NCBI GenBank assembly: GCA_965363675.1
Contig: CBDTTW010000035.1
Coordinates: forward strand, 1-20,721
Length of the DNA: 20,721 bases
Direction: 5' to 3'
From: CBDTTW01 sp965363675
GTDB lineage: Bacteria > Bacteroidota > Rhodothermia > Rhodothermales > DASSAV01
Shown: piece after piece, positions 8,770 to 19,557 of the stretch
How positions within the stretch are numbered: position 1 is the stretch's first letter
How the letters are laid out: every line of letters starts with the position of its first letter
Notes under the pieces: model-generated
Database searches by the model: none
What the model was told of the DNA's origin: nothing
What the model saw: only the letters and a program-made list of their open reading frames with translations
Position numbers and translations under genes: made by a program

Positions 8770-10255
8770 TTATTCGGGCCGGCGGCCGGCGTCGCGCTCG
8801 GCCTCGGGCTGCACGTAGGGCACGGGGGCCGGCTCGGCGTGCGCGTGGCCGTCGCCGTGGTCGTCGTAGTAGTGCGGGTCGGCCTGCGGCAGCACGGCCT
8901 TCACCTCGGCGATGGCGACCATCGGCAGGAAGCGCAGGAACAGCAGGAACAGCGTGAAGAACAGCCCGAACGAGCCTAGGAACGTCAGCAGGTCCACAAT
9001 CGTCGGCGAGTAGTAGCCCCACGCGCTCGGCAGGTAATCGCGGTGCAGCGAGATCACCGTAATCACGAAGCGCTCGAACCACATGCCGATGTTGACGATG
9101 ATGGCCGTCACGAACATGAACGGGATGCTGCGCCGCAGCTTCTTGAACCAGAAGAACTGCGGGAACAGCAGGTTGCACGACATCATCGTCCAGTAGGCCC
9201 ATGCGTAGGGGCCGGTGGCGCGGTTGATGAAGGCGAAGCGCTCGTACTGGACGCCCGAGTACCAGGCGATGAAAAACTCGGTGATGTACGCAAAGCCCAC
9301 CATCGTCCCGGTGACCAGGATGATGATGTTCATCTTCTCCAGGTGGTTGATGGTGATCAGGTTTTCGAGGTTGTAGGCTTTGCGGGCCAGCACCATCAGG
9401 TTGACCACCATGGCGAAGCCGGAGAAAATGGCCCCTGCGACGAAGTACGGCGGGAAGATGGTGGTGTGCCAGCCGGGGATGACCGAAACGGCGAAGTCGA
9501 ACGAGACGACCGAGTGCACCGAGAGCACGAGCGGCGTGGCGAGGCCCGCCAGCAGCATGTACGCCTTCTCGTAGTTGCGCCAGTGGCGGTTGGCCCCGCT
9601 CCAGCCGAGCGCGAAGAAGCCGAAGATGCGGCGGCGCCAGAGGCTGCGCGCGCGGTCGCGGAGCGTGGCCAGGTCGGGGATGAGGCCGACGTACCAGAAC
9701 ACGAGCGAGACGAGGAAGTAGCTCGACACGGCGAACACGTCCCAGAGGAGCGGGCTTTTGAACTGCGGCCACATGTCCATCTGGTTCGGGATGGGCAGCA
9801 TCCAGTACACCGCGAACCAGACGCGGCCCGTGTGGAAGAGCGGAAACATGAGCGCGCAGATGACGGCGAAAAGCGTCATGGCCTCGGCGGCGCGGTTGAT
9901 GGACGTGCGCCACTTCTGCCGGAACAGAAAGAGGATGGCCGAGATGAGCGTGCCCGCGTGGCCGATGCCGACCCAGAACACGAAGTTGACGATGTCCCAG
10001 GCCCACCCGACCGGCACGTTGTTGCCCCAGACGCCCACGCCGTTGTACACCTGGTAGGCGAGCATCAGCACGAAGATGACGAGGAACGTGCTGCTGATGG
10101 AGATGAGCACCCACCAGCGCAGCGGCGGCTTCTTCTCGGCGTGGTGCGCCACCAGCTCCGTCAGGTCGTGGAACCCGAGGTTGCCGGTGATGAGCTCCGG
10201 CTCGGCCCCGTCGCCGGCGTGGGCCAGCGCAGAGAGGTCGCCGGGGGGCGTGGGC

Positions 10256-10269
<14 letters not shown>
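8770..10269 (-). CDS. actC: Alternative complex III quinol-oxidising membrane subunit ActC (NrfD/PsrC family)
   Basis: A 499-residue NrfD-type membrane protein with about ten helices. It is the quinol-binding subunit of ACIII and passes electrons to the Fe-S clusters of ActB. Conserved residues visible in the N-terminal helix bundle are H104 (GIGHAGTLIS), H146 (FPLFHTGR) and D177 (LLWDVFAVSSY); the latter His and Asp correspond, as far as I can judge, to the pair placed at the quinol site in published ACIII structures. The C-terminal tail after residue 455 is His/Asp-rich (HYYDDHGDGHAHAEP) and soluble. The start overlaps the end of actB by 14 bp, implying coupled translation. Confidence 0.96.
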
Positions 10270-13399
<3,130 letters not shown>

Positions 13400-13452
13400 G
13401 TAGGCGGTCGATCAGGAGGGTGGTGCAGGGCGGCGCCGGGGCTGCCGCCGGG

Positions 13453-14100
13453 CTAGTAGTGGCAGGCCGAGCAGTTGGTCGGCGGCTGGATGCCTTCCAG
13501 GCGAATCCGGTTGAGGTTGCGCTCGACGAAGTTGGCCGGCTGCACGTATCCCATCGTCGTCACCTCGGCGTTGGGCCGCAGGTACAGCTCCGGTTGGCGG
13601 TGGCACTCCAGGCACCAGCCCATGCTCAGGGGCTCGGCCTGCGCGACGATCTCCATCTGGTCGATGCGGCCGTGGCACGTCTCGCAGCCGACGCCGGTGT
13701 TCACGTGCACGGCGTGGCTGAACTGCGCGTAGTCCGGCAAAACGTGCACGTTGACCCACTTGACCGGCAAGCCCGTCGCCCAGCTCTCGCGCACGGGCAA
13801 CAGGTTGATCGAGGCCGTCTGGATCTGGCTGTGGCAGTTCATGCACGTTTGCGTGGAAGGGATGTTCGCAAACTCGGAGTGCTCGACGTTGTTGTGGCAG
13901 TACCGGCAGTCCATGCCGAGCTGGCCTACGTGCTGGCGGTGGCTGTAGGGCACCGGCTGCACAGGCGCGTAACCGACATCGGTGTACTCGGGCGAGAAGT
14001 AATACCAGACCAGGAAGATCAGCAAAACACTTCCAAAGAGCCCTCCTACCAGCGATACGAGCGGAAGGGCGTTTGCCTTCTTTGGAAAGATCTGAGGCAT
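13453..14100 (-). CDS. actA: Alternative complex III pentaheme cytochrome c ActA
   Basis: A 215-residue membrane-anchored multiheme cytochrome. One N-terminal helix (about 12-34) acts as an uncleaved anchor. Five CxxCH motifs bind heme c: 65-69 (CRYCH), 86-90 (CMNCH), 139-143 (CETCH), 163-167 (CLECH) and 210-214 (CSACH). The last motif ends one residue before the C-terminus. Additional histidines (H54, H57, H74, H129, H132) are candidates for axial ligands, as usual for bis-His hemes. ActA takes electrons from ActB and passes them to ActE. It is the first gene of the operon, behind a long upstream region; no Shine-Dalgarno sequence precedes the ATG. Confidence 0.97.
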   Translation of the reverse strand: MPQIFPKKANALPLVSLVGGLFGSVLLIFLVWYYFSPEYTDVGYAPVQPVPYSHRQHVGQLGMDCRYCHNNVEHSEFANIPSTQTCMNCHSQIQTASINLLPVRESWATGLPVKWVNVHVLPDYAQFSHAVHVNTGVGCETCHGRIDQMEIVAQAEPLSMGWCLECHRQPELYLRPNAEVTTMGYVQPANFVERNLNRIRLEGIQPPTNCSACHY

Positions 14101-14288
14101 ATCGGTGCTACGCTATTGGGCCGGGGTGTTCTGGGCGAGGCGCGCACGGCTATTTAAGTCGATCCTGGAACCGTGGCGCGCCGGAGCGGCAGAATTGCCT
14201 ACTCCGTTACGCCGCCGCGCGCTCAGGTCATAGCGTCGCCGGGTCGCCGCTGCGCGCGGGGAGCGTGCGCGCGTTTTGGAACAAGCTT

Positions 14289-14318
14289 CAAGCTAACTTC
14301 ACGCCTGCGGTTTTACAA
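14289..14318 (-). promoter_or_regulatory. Candidate promoter of the act-cox operon
   Basis: On the minus strand TTG (14318-14316) is followed after 20 bp by TAGCTTG (14295-14289). This resembles the Bacteroidota vegetative promoter (TTG at -33, about 19-21 bp, TAnnTTTG at -7), one T short in the -7 box. Transcription would start near 14283, giving a leader of about 180 nt before actA. It is a pattern match only. Confidence 0.35.
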
Positions 14319-14388
14319 GCAGATTAATGGCGCGCCCCGTGTGAGGTTTCGGATTATTCCGGCCGTAGGGCATACATGAACGAATTTA

Positions 14389-14414
14389 TGCCCGCCGGGC
14401 GCAGCGGACGGGCA
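14389..14414 (-). terminator. Possible weak terminator hairpin after the MATE gene
   Basis: TGCCCG (14389-14394) pairs with CGGGCA (14409-14414), and inside it CCG (14395-14397) pairs with CGG (14405-14407), leaving one bulged A and a 7-nt loop. On the minus strand it lies 11 bp after the MATE stop and is followed by TAAATTCG, which is AT-rich but not a real T-run. It could end the MATE transcript or be only a folding element. Confidence 0.3.
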
Positions 14415-14425
14415 GGAAAAGCGTT

Positions 14426-15841
14426 TCAGCTAAGTGGAATAGGCGCCGGGGGATACGGGTCGGCATCGGGCGGGTCGAGTTCGCGCAGCAGCCCCTGCGA
14501 GCGCCGCACGAAGCGCGCGCCGAGCAGCACCGAGGCCGTGGCCAGGCCCAGCACGAGGCCCCACCAGAGCCCTACGGCGCCCCAGCCCCGCCAGAAGCAC
14601 AGCCCGACGCTGACGGCCATGCCCACCACCCAGTACGAGACCAGGCAGATGACCATCGGCGCGCGCGTGTCCTTCATGCCGCGCAGCGCGCCCGAGGCCG
14701 AGACCTGCACCCCATCGAAAAGCTGAAACAGAGCCGCCACCCCCAGCAGCGAGGTCGCCAGCGCGATGACGGGCGCGTTGGCCGGATCGCCGAGGTCGAG
14801 GAACAGGCTGATGACGGCGCGGGGGGCCAGCCAGAACACCAGCGCCGCCAGCAGCATGAACGCCGCGCCCAGGGCGATGCCGGCGTAGCCCGCGCGCCGC
14901 ACGCCGGGCCGGTCGGCGCGCCCCACCGCGTGCCCCACCCGCACCGACGTAGCGATGCCCACGCCGAGCGGAACCATGAAGGAAAACGCCGCGCACTGAA
15001 TGGCGATCTGGTGCGCCGCCAGGGCTTGCGTGCCCAGCACCCCGGCCAGCAGCGCCGTCACCATGAACAGCCCCGACTCCACGGCGTGCGCAATAGCGAT
15101 GGGCCAGCCGATCCGGAACACCTCGGCGAACACCGGCGGCTGGAAGCGCGAGAGTCCCCGAAACACGCCGAACCGCCCGAACGAGCGCCGCCGCCCGACG
15201 TACACGGCCAGCACGGCGAACATGGCCCAGTAGACGAACGACGTGGTGAGGCCCGAGCCGACGATGCCTAGCCGGGGGAAGCCGAGGTTGCCGTAGATGA
15301 GCAGGTAGTTGCCCGTCACGTTGAACAGCACGCCCATCAGAGTAATCACCGTGACGGGCCAGGGGCGGGTCACGCCTTCGATGAAGTTGCGCAGGGCGAT
15401 GAACCAGAGCGCCGGCAGAAAGCCGAACGCCTCGGCGCGCAGAAACAGTTGGGCCGCCGCAATCGTCTCGGGCTGCTGCCGCAGCAGGCGCAGCACGGGG
15501 GCCACGTTCCAGAGCGCCAGAAACGCCGGCGCCGCGAGCGCCAGAGCCAGGTACAGCCCGTGCCGCACCGAGGCGCCCACGGCCGCGTCGTCGCCGCGCC
15601 CGAAGGCTTGGGCCACCATCGGCCCGACGGCCACCACGGCCCCGGTGCACATCACCATGAGCGTGAAATACACCGTGTTGCCGAGCGCCACGCCCGCCAG
15701 CGCGCCGCTGCCGAGCCGCCCGACCATGATCGTGTCGACGAAGCTCATCGAGTTCTGCGCCAGCAAAGCCGCCACGACGGGGCCGGCCAGGCGGAGGGTG
15801 TCCGAGAGTTCCCGGCGCACGGGGGCGAGGTCCGAGGGCAT
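14426..15841 (-). CDS. MATE family multidrug/metabolite exporter (NorM/MdtK-like)
   Basis: A 471-residue polytopic membrane protein with twelve predicted helices in two homologous halves (about 16-176 and 245-405). It matches the MATE family, which exports cationic compounds in exchange for Na+ or H+. Typical segments are QNSMSFVDTIMVGRLGSGAL (29-48), GPMVAQAFGRGDD in the first half, and GIATSVRVGHAVGRAD and ALRGMKDTRAPM in the second. The start ATG at 15841 is set by AAGGAAA (15854-15848) six bases upstream; open frame further upstream is not coding. Length is normal. It is transcribed divergently from the glycosyltransferase gene and is separated from actA by 325 bp, so it is probably monocistronic. 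Substrate is unknown. Confidence 0.94.
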   Translation of the reverse strand: MPSDLAPVRRELSDTLRLAGPVVAALLAQNSMSFVDTIMVGRLGSGALAGVALGNTVYFTLMVMCTGAVVAVGPMVAQAFGRGDDAAVGASVRHGLYLALALAAPAFLALWNVAPVLRLLRQQPETIAAAQLFLRAEAFGFLPALWFIALRNFIEGVTRPWPVTVITLMGVLFNVTGNYLLIYGNLGFPRLGIVGSGLTTSFVYWAMFAVLAVYVGRRRSFGRFGVFRGLSRFQPPVFAEVFRIGWPIAIAHAVESGLFMVTALLAGVLGTQALAAHQIAIQCAAFSFMVPLGVGIATSVRVGHAVGRADRPGVRRAGYAGIALGAAFMLLAALVFWLAPRAVISLFLDLGDPANAPVIALATSLLGVAALFQLFDGVQVSASGALRGMKDTRAPMVICLVSYWVVGMAVSVGLCFWRGWGAVGLWWGLVLGLATASVLLGARFVRRSQGLLRELDPPDADPYPPAPIPLS

Positions 15842-15876
15842 GAGGGCTTTCCTTGCGCGCTTCGTCCGAGGGGCCG

Positions 15877-15883
15877 CAATATA
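15877..15883 (-). promoter_or_regulatory. Candidate -7 box for the MATE gene
   Basis: TATATTG on the minus strand lies 35 bp before the MATE ATG in an otherwise very GC-rich divergent intergenic region. It fits TAnnTTG, as does the element upstream of actA. No TTG was found at the -33 spacing, so the call rests on one short motif. Confidence 0.3.
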
Positions 15884-15949
15884 GGCGCCGCCCCGCCCCG
15901 CGCCGCCGGGGGCCCGCGAAAAGGCTGCCGCAAGCGGCGGCGGCGTGCG

Positions 15950-15956
15950 TATTTTG
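15950..15956 (+). promoter_or_regulatory. Candidate -7 box for the glycosyltransferase gene
   Basis: TATTTTG on the plus strand lies five bases before the ATG at 15962. It is the only AT-rich word upstream. If it is a -7 box, transcription would begin at or beside the start codon and the mRNA would be leaderless; no Shine-Dalgarno sequence is present, which agrees. No TTG is seen at -33. Confidence 0.25.
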
Positions 15957-15961
15957 GCCGC

Positions 15962-18088
15962 ATGAACGGCGAGCAGATACAAAGCGCAGAGCGCCCCCGA
16001 GAGGCCGCGCCGATTGGGCGGCCCGACCTCTCGGTCGTCATCGTCAACTACAACGTGCGCGAGTTCCTGGAGCAGGCGTTGCGCGCCGTGTACCGGGCTT
16101 CGGCCGGGCTGGCCGCCGAAGTGTACGTCGTGGACAACAATTCGGCCGACGGCTCGGTCGAAATGGTAGCCGAGCAGTTCCCCGGAGTGCGCCTCATCGC
16201 CAACGACGACAACCCCGGCTTCGGGGCGGCCAACAACCAGGCGCTCCGCGAGGCGCAGGGCCGTTACGTGCTCATCCTCAACCCGGACACCATCGTCCAG
16301 GAGGACACGTTTCAGCGGCTCGTGGCCTTCATGGACGCGCGCCCGGAGGCGGGGGCCGTGGGCTGCCGCATCCTCAACCCCGACGGGTCGTTCGCGCTCG
16401 AAAGCCGCCGCACCTACCCCACGCCTGCCGTAGCGTTCTACCGGATCTCGGGGCTGAGCCGGCTGTTTCCGCGCAGCCGCACCTTCGGACGCTACAACCT
16501 GACCTATCTGCCGGAGCACGAGACGGCCGAGGTCGATGCGCTCTCGGGCTCGTGCATGATGGTGCGCCGCGCCGTGCTCTACTACAGCCGCGCCGAAGCC
16601 GAGGCGTTGGCCGCGCGCGGCCTCGACCCCGACGCGCTCGGCCCGGCGGCTCCCGGCGCCGGCGGGGCCGGGGGCTTCGACGAGGATTTCTTCATGTACG
16701 GCGAAGACCTCGACTGGTGCTACCGCATCAAGGCCGCCGGCTGGAAGATCTACTACACGCCCGACACGGAGATCATTCATTACAAGGGCGAGTGCACCAA
16801 GAAGGGCGAGCTGCGCTACGTGCGCCTCTTCTACGGGGCGATGCTGCGCTTCACGGAGAAGCACGTCGAGGGCAAGTACTCGCAGGTGTTCGCCGCGCTC
16901 ATCCGCCTGGCGATTGTAGCGCGGGCCGCGCTGACGCTCGGGGGGGCGCTGGCGCGGCGCCTCTGGCCGGCGGCGCTCGACTTCGGGCTGGCGCTGCTGG
17001 CGGCCTCGGCGGCGGGGCTGCTGCGCGCGGCTCCGCTGAGCTCGGGCCCCTCGGAACGGTTCTTTCTGCTGCTGCCGCCGCTCTGCGGGGCGGCCACGGT
17101 GGCGGGCGTGGCGCTGGCGCGCGGCTACCGCTTCGCCTACCGCTACCGGCTGCGCCCGGCGGCCTCGGGGGTGCTCGTGGGCTTGGTGGCCGTCTCGGCG
17201 GCGTCGTTTTTCATCAAAGCCATCGCGTTCTCGCGCGCCGTCGTCCTGCTGACGTTCGTGCTGGCGGGCTTGGCCCTGGCGTGCTGGCGCCTGGCGGCGC
17301 GCGGGCGGCGGGCCGCGCCGCGCCGGGCCATCCTGATCGGCTACGCCGCCGAGGCCGAGCGGCTCGGGGCGATGCTGGGGCGCCTCCAGGACGCGCCGTT
17401 CGTGCTCGTGGGGTACGTGCCGCCCGAAGGCGGCGCGCCCGCTCCGCGCCCGGCGCCCGGGGCGCCCGTGCGCCTCGGCGCGCTGCGCCAGATCCGCGAC
17501 ATCGCCCGCCTCCAGCGCGCCGGCGAGGTCATCTTCGCCTCGCGCGAGTGCTCGAACACCATGGTCTTCCGCGTGATGCGGCAGCTTCAGGATTTGCCGG
17601 TGCAGTTCAAGATGCTCGCCGAGACGGGCGCGCACCTGATCGGCAAGGCGTCCATCGAGAGCTTGGCGGCGCCCTCGCTCGTCGAGGCCGACGCGGCGGC
17701 GGCGCGGCTGCGCACGCCCGCGGCGCGGCGCGCCTTCGAGCTGGGCGTGAGCCTGGCCGGGCTGGCGGCGGCGCCGCTGCTGCACCTCGGGGCGGCGGCC
17801 TCGGGGCGGCCGGGGCTGCGGGCGCTGGCCCGGCTGGGCTACGCCATGCGCCGCGTCGCCACGGGCGAGCGCGCGCTCATCGGCTACCTGCCCGGCGAGG
17901 AGGCGCCCCCGGAGGACTGCGGCCTGCGGCCTGCGTTATTCTCCGTGCGCGAGCTGCTCGCCGGGCGCTTCGCTACCGGAGACGACGCCGAGAGCGTATA
18001 CTGGCTCTACGCGCGCAGCCAGAGCGCCGCCCTCGACTGGAGCATCCTCGGGCGGGCGCTGCGCCGCGCCGCCCGCGACCCCGCCTGA
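15962..18088 (+). CDS. GT2 glycosyltransferase fused to a degenerate polyprenyl-phosphate sugar-transferase module
   Basis: A 708-residue protein from the ATG at 15962. Residues about 22-300 are a GT2 (GT-A fold) glycosyltransferase: VVIVNYN (25-31), VDNNSADGS (57-65), NPDT (108-111) and the acidic GEDLDWCYRI (247-256); it resembles rhamnosyltransferase-like enzymes of surface glycan synthesis. Residues about 335-445 hold roughly four helices, followed by a nucleotide-binding-like domain (RRAILIGYAAEAERLGAML, 454-472; VQFKMLAETGAHLIGKASIE, 547-566), as in the N-terminal part of WbaP/WcaJ-type initiating transferases. The last ~120 residues look like a shortened sugar-transferase domain (RRAFELGVSLAG; ERALIGYLP; WSILGRALRRA) without its catalytic middle. 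It probably acts at the membrane in capsule, LPS or exopolysaccharide synthesis. Confidence 0.85.
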   Translation: MNGEQIQSAERPREAAPIGRPDLSVVIVNYNVREFLEQALRAVYRASAGLAAEVYVVDNNSADGSVEMVAEQFPGVRLIANDDNPGFGAANNQALREAQGRYVLILNPDTIVQEDTFQRLVAFMDARPEAGAVGCRILNPDGSFALESRRTYPTPAVAFYRISGLSRLFPRSRTFGRYNLTYLPEHETAEVDALSGSCMMVRRAVLYYSRAEAEALAARGLDPDALGPAAPGAGGAGGFDEDFFMYGEDLDWCYRIKAAGWKIYYTPDTEIIHYKGECTKKGELRYVRLFYGAMLRFTEKHVEGKYSQVFAALIRLAIVARAALTLGGALARRLWPAALDFGLALLAASAAGLLRAAPLSSGPSERFFLLLPPLCGAATVAGVALARGYRFAYRYRLRPAASGVLVGLVAVSAASFFIKAIAFSRAVVLLTFVLAGLALACWRLAARGRRAAPRRAILIGYAAEAERLGAMLGRLQDAPFVLVGYVPPEGGAPAPRPAPGAPVRLGALRQIRDIARLQRAGEVIFASRECSNTMVFRVMRQLQDLPVQFKMLAETGAHLIGKASIESLAAPSLVEADAAAARLRTPAARRAFELGVSLAGLAAAPLLHLGAAASGRPGLRALARLGYAMRRVATGERALIGYLPGEEAPPEDCGLRPALFSVRELLAGRFATGDDAESVYWLYARSQSAALDWSILGRALRRAARDPA

Positions 18089-18114
18089 CCCCTCAACCCC
18101 CCACCCGAACCGGA

Positions 18115-19116
18115 ATGCCCGCTGCAAAGCACTTGCTGGATTTCGAGAAGCCGCTCGTCGAGCTGGAGCTGCGCCTCGACGAGATGCGCCGCCTCAACGA
18201 CGAGGGCCTCGACATCGACCTCTCGCAGGAGATCCGCGCCCTGGAGGCGCGCGTCGAGGAGCTGCGCGCCTCGGTGTACCGCAACCTGACGCACTGGCAG
18301 CGCGTCCAGATCGCCCGCCACCCCTTGCGCCCCTATACGCAGGACTACATCGGGGCGCTCATGGACAACTTTACCGAGCTGCACGGCGACCGCGCTTTCG
18401 GCGACGACCCGGCCATCGTGGGCGGCTTCGCACGGCTGCTCGGCAGCCGCTACGGCTACACCGACCGCACGGTGCTGGTGGTGGGCCACCAGAAGGGCCG
18501 CGACACGCGCGAGCGCAAGCACCGCCGCTTCGGCATGCCCAACCCTGAGGGCTACCGCAAGGCGCTCCGGCTTTTCCGGCTGGCGGCCAAGTTCGGCCGC
18601 CCCATCGTGACGCTGCTCGACACGCCCGGCGCTTACCCCGGCATGGAGGCCGAGGAGCGCGGCCAGGCCGAGGCCATCGCCCGCTGCCTGTTCGAAATGG
18701 CCTCCCTGAAGGTCCCCGTCGTCAGCATCGTCATCGGCGAGGGCGCCTCCGGCGGCGCGCTCGGCATCGGCGTCGGCAACCGCATCCTGATGCTCGAAAA
18801 CGCCTGGTATAGCGTCATCTCGCCCGAAAGCTGCTCGTCGATCCTGTGGCGCTCGTGGGACTTCAAGGAGGAGGCCGCCCGCGCGCTCAAGCTGAGCGCG
18901 AGCGACCTGGCCGCGCTGGGCCTCATCGACGAGATCGTGCCGGAGCCTATCGGCGGGGCGCACCAGGACCCGAGCCGGACGTTCGCCGCCGTCGGCGAGG
19001 CGCTCGCGCGCAACCTTGCCCTGCTCGACGGCCTCTCGCCGGAGGAACTGGCCGCCGGCCGCATCGACAAGTTCGACCGTATGGGCGCCTACCAGGAAAA
19101 CGCGTCCGCCAAATAA
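18115..19116 (+). CDS. accA: Acetyl-CoA carboxylase carboxyltransferase subunit alpha
   Basis: A 333-residue protein (E. coli AccA has 319) of the biotin-dependent carboxyltransferase family. With AccD it moves the carboxyl group from carboxybiotin to acetyl-CoA, giving malonyl-CoA for fatty acid synthesis. An N-terminal helical region (1-60) matches LLDFEKPLVELELRLDEMRR-type AccA starts. The core contains ELHGDRAFGDDPAIVGG (88-104), GRPIVTLLDTPGAYPG (161-176), GEGASGGALGIG (208-219) with the oxyanion-hole glycines, and SVISPESCSSILW (233-245). No zinc-finger AccD domain is fused. The ATG lies 26 bp after the glycosyltransferase stop, with no Shine-Dalgarno sequence beyond a GGA directly before the ATG. 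accD, accB and accC are not in the window. Confidence 0.97.
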   Translation: MPAAKHLLDFEKPLVELELRLDEMRRLNDEGLDIDLSQEIRALEARVEELRASVYRNLTHWQRVQIARHPLRPYTQDYIGALMDNFTELHGDRAFGDDPAIVGGFARLLGSRYGYTDRTVLVVGHQKGRDTRERKHRRFGMPNPEGYRKALRLFRLAAKFGRPIVTLLDTPGAYPGMEAEERGQAEAIARCLFEMASLKVPVVSIVIGEGASGGALGIGVGNRILMLENAWYSVISPESCSSILWRSWDFKEEAARALKLSASDLAALGLIDEIVPEPIGGAHQDPSRTFAAVGEALARNLALLDGLSPEELAAGRIDKFDRMGAYQENASAK

Positions 19117-19128
19117 CTCCCCGCCGCC

Positions 19129-19557
19129 ATGTTTACCGGCTACTACAGGCACCGCGTACGCTACCGCGAGTGCGACCCGATGGGCGTCGTGTACCATGCC
19201 CACTACGTCGATTACTTCGAGGCGGCCCGCACCGAGTCGCTGCGCGAGGTGGGGCTGCCTTACCGCATGATCGAGGAGAGCGGCGTCATCATGCCCGTCG
19301 TGGAGGTCGCGGTGCAGTACCGCCGCCCGGCGCGCTACGACGATCTGCTGGAGATCGTGACGCGCGTGGACGAGACGCCGCGCGTGCGCTGGCAGGTGCG
19401 CTACGAGGTGCACCGCGTCGAGCCGGCCCCCGAGCCGCTGCTGGCTACGGGCTCGGTAGTGCTCTGCTTCGTCGATGCAGCGCGCAACCGCCCCATCGCC
19501 GCCCCCGACTTCATCCGCGAGGCGTTTGAACGCGCCCTAGCCTCCGCCGCTTTATGA
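19129..19557 (+). CDS. Acyl-CoA thioesterase, hotdog fold (4HBT/YbgC-like)
   Basis: A 142-residue single-domain thioesterase that hydrolyses acyl-CoA esters. The N-terminal signature YRECDPMGVVYHAHYVDYFE (12-31) followed by AART has the catalytic Asp (D16) and the GVVYHAHY turn typical of 4-hydroxybenzoyl-CoA thioesterase and YbgC. The second conserved block, VVEVAVQYRRPARYDDLLEI (57-76), is the usual hotdog beta-hairpin. Length is normal. It begins 12 bp after accA and its stop overlaps the nadC start by four bases (ATGA), so the genes are translated together. Substrate is not evident; its position next to accA suggests fatty-acyl-CoA or housekeeping clearance, which is inference. Confidence 0.93.
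   Translation: MFTGYYRHRVRYRECDPMGVVYHAHYVDYFEAARTESLREVGLPYRMIEESGVIMPVVEVAVQYRRPARYDDLLEIVTRVDETPRVRWQVRYEVHRVEPAPEPLLATGSVVLCFVDAARNRPIAAPDFIREAFERALASAAL

Larger units (their letters stand above)
14101..14425. other. 325-bp non-coding region between the MATE gene and actA
   Basis: The largest gene-free interval in the window; no convincing short gene was found on either strand. It is more AT-rich than its surroundings in 14281-14390. Contents: a weak hairpin after the MATE stop (14389-14414), a candidate promoter for the act operon (14289-14318, minus strand) and about 180 bp of GC-rich leader before actA. The leader includes a GCGCGC/GCGCGC pairing (around 14248-14272). Confidence 0.6.

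Noticed and set aside
14173..14379. 68-codon plus-strand frame in the actA upstream region as a small gene
   Set aside because: It lacks a ribosome binding site and has an Arg/Ala/Gly-rich, arbitrary-looking translation; it overlaps the candidate act promoter.
15842..17785. Upstream extension of the MATE frame on the minus strand
   Set aside because: The extension is antisense to the glycosyltransferase gene and low-complexity; a clear ribosome binding site precedes the ATG at 15841.
15853..18114. Upstream part of the frame that contains accA, as a giant AccA fusion
   Set aside because: The sequence before 18115 is out of frame with the glycosyltransferase that occupies the same bases and looks like shadow sequence; AccA begins normally at the ATG at 18115.
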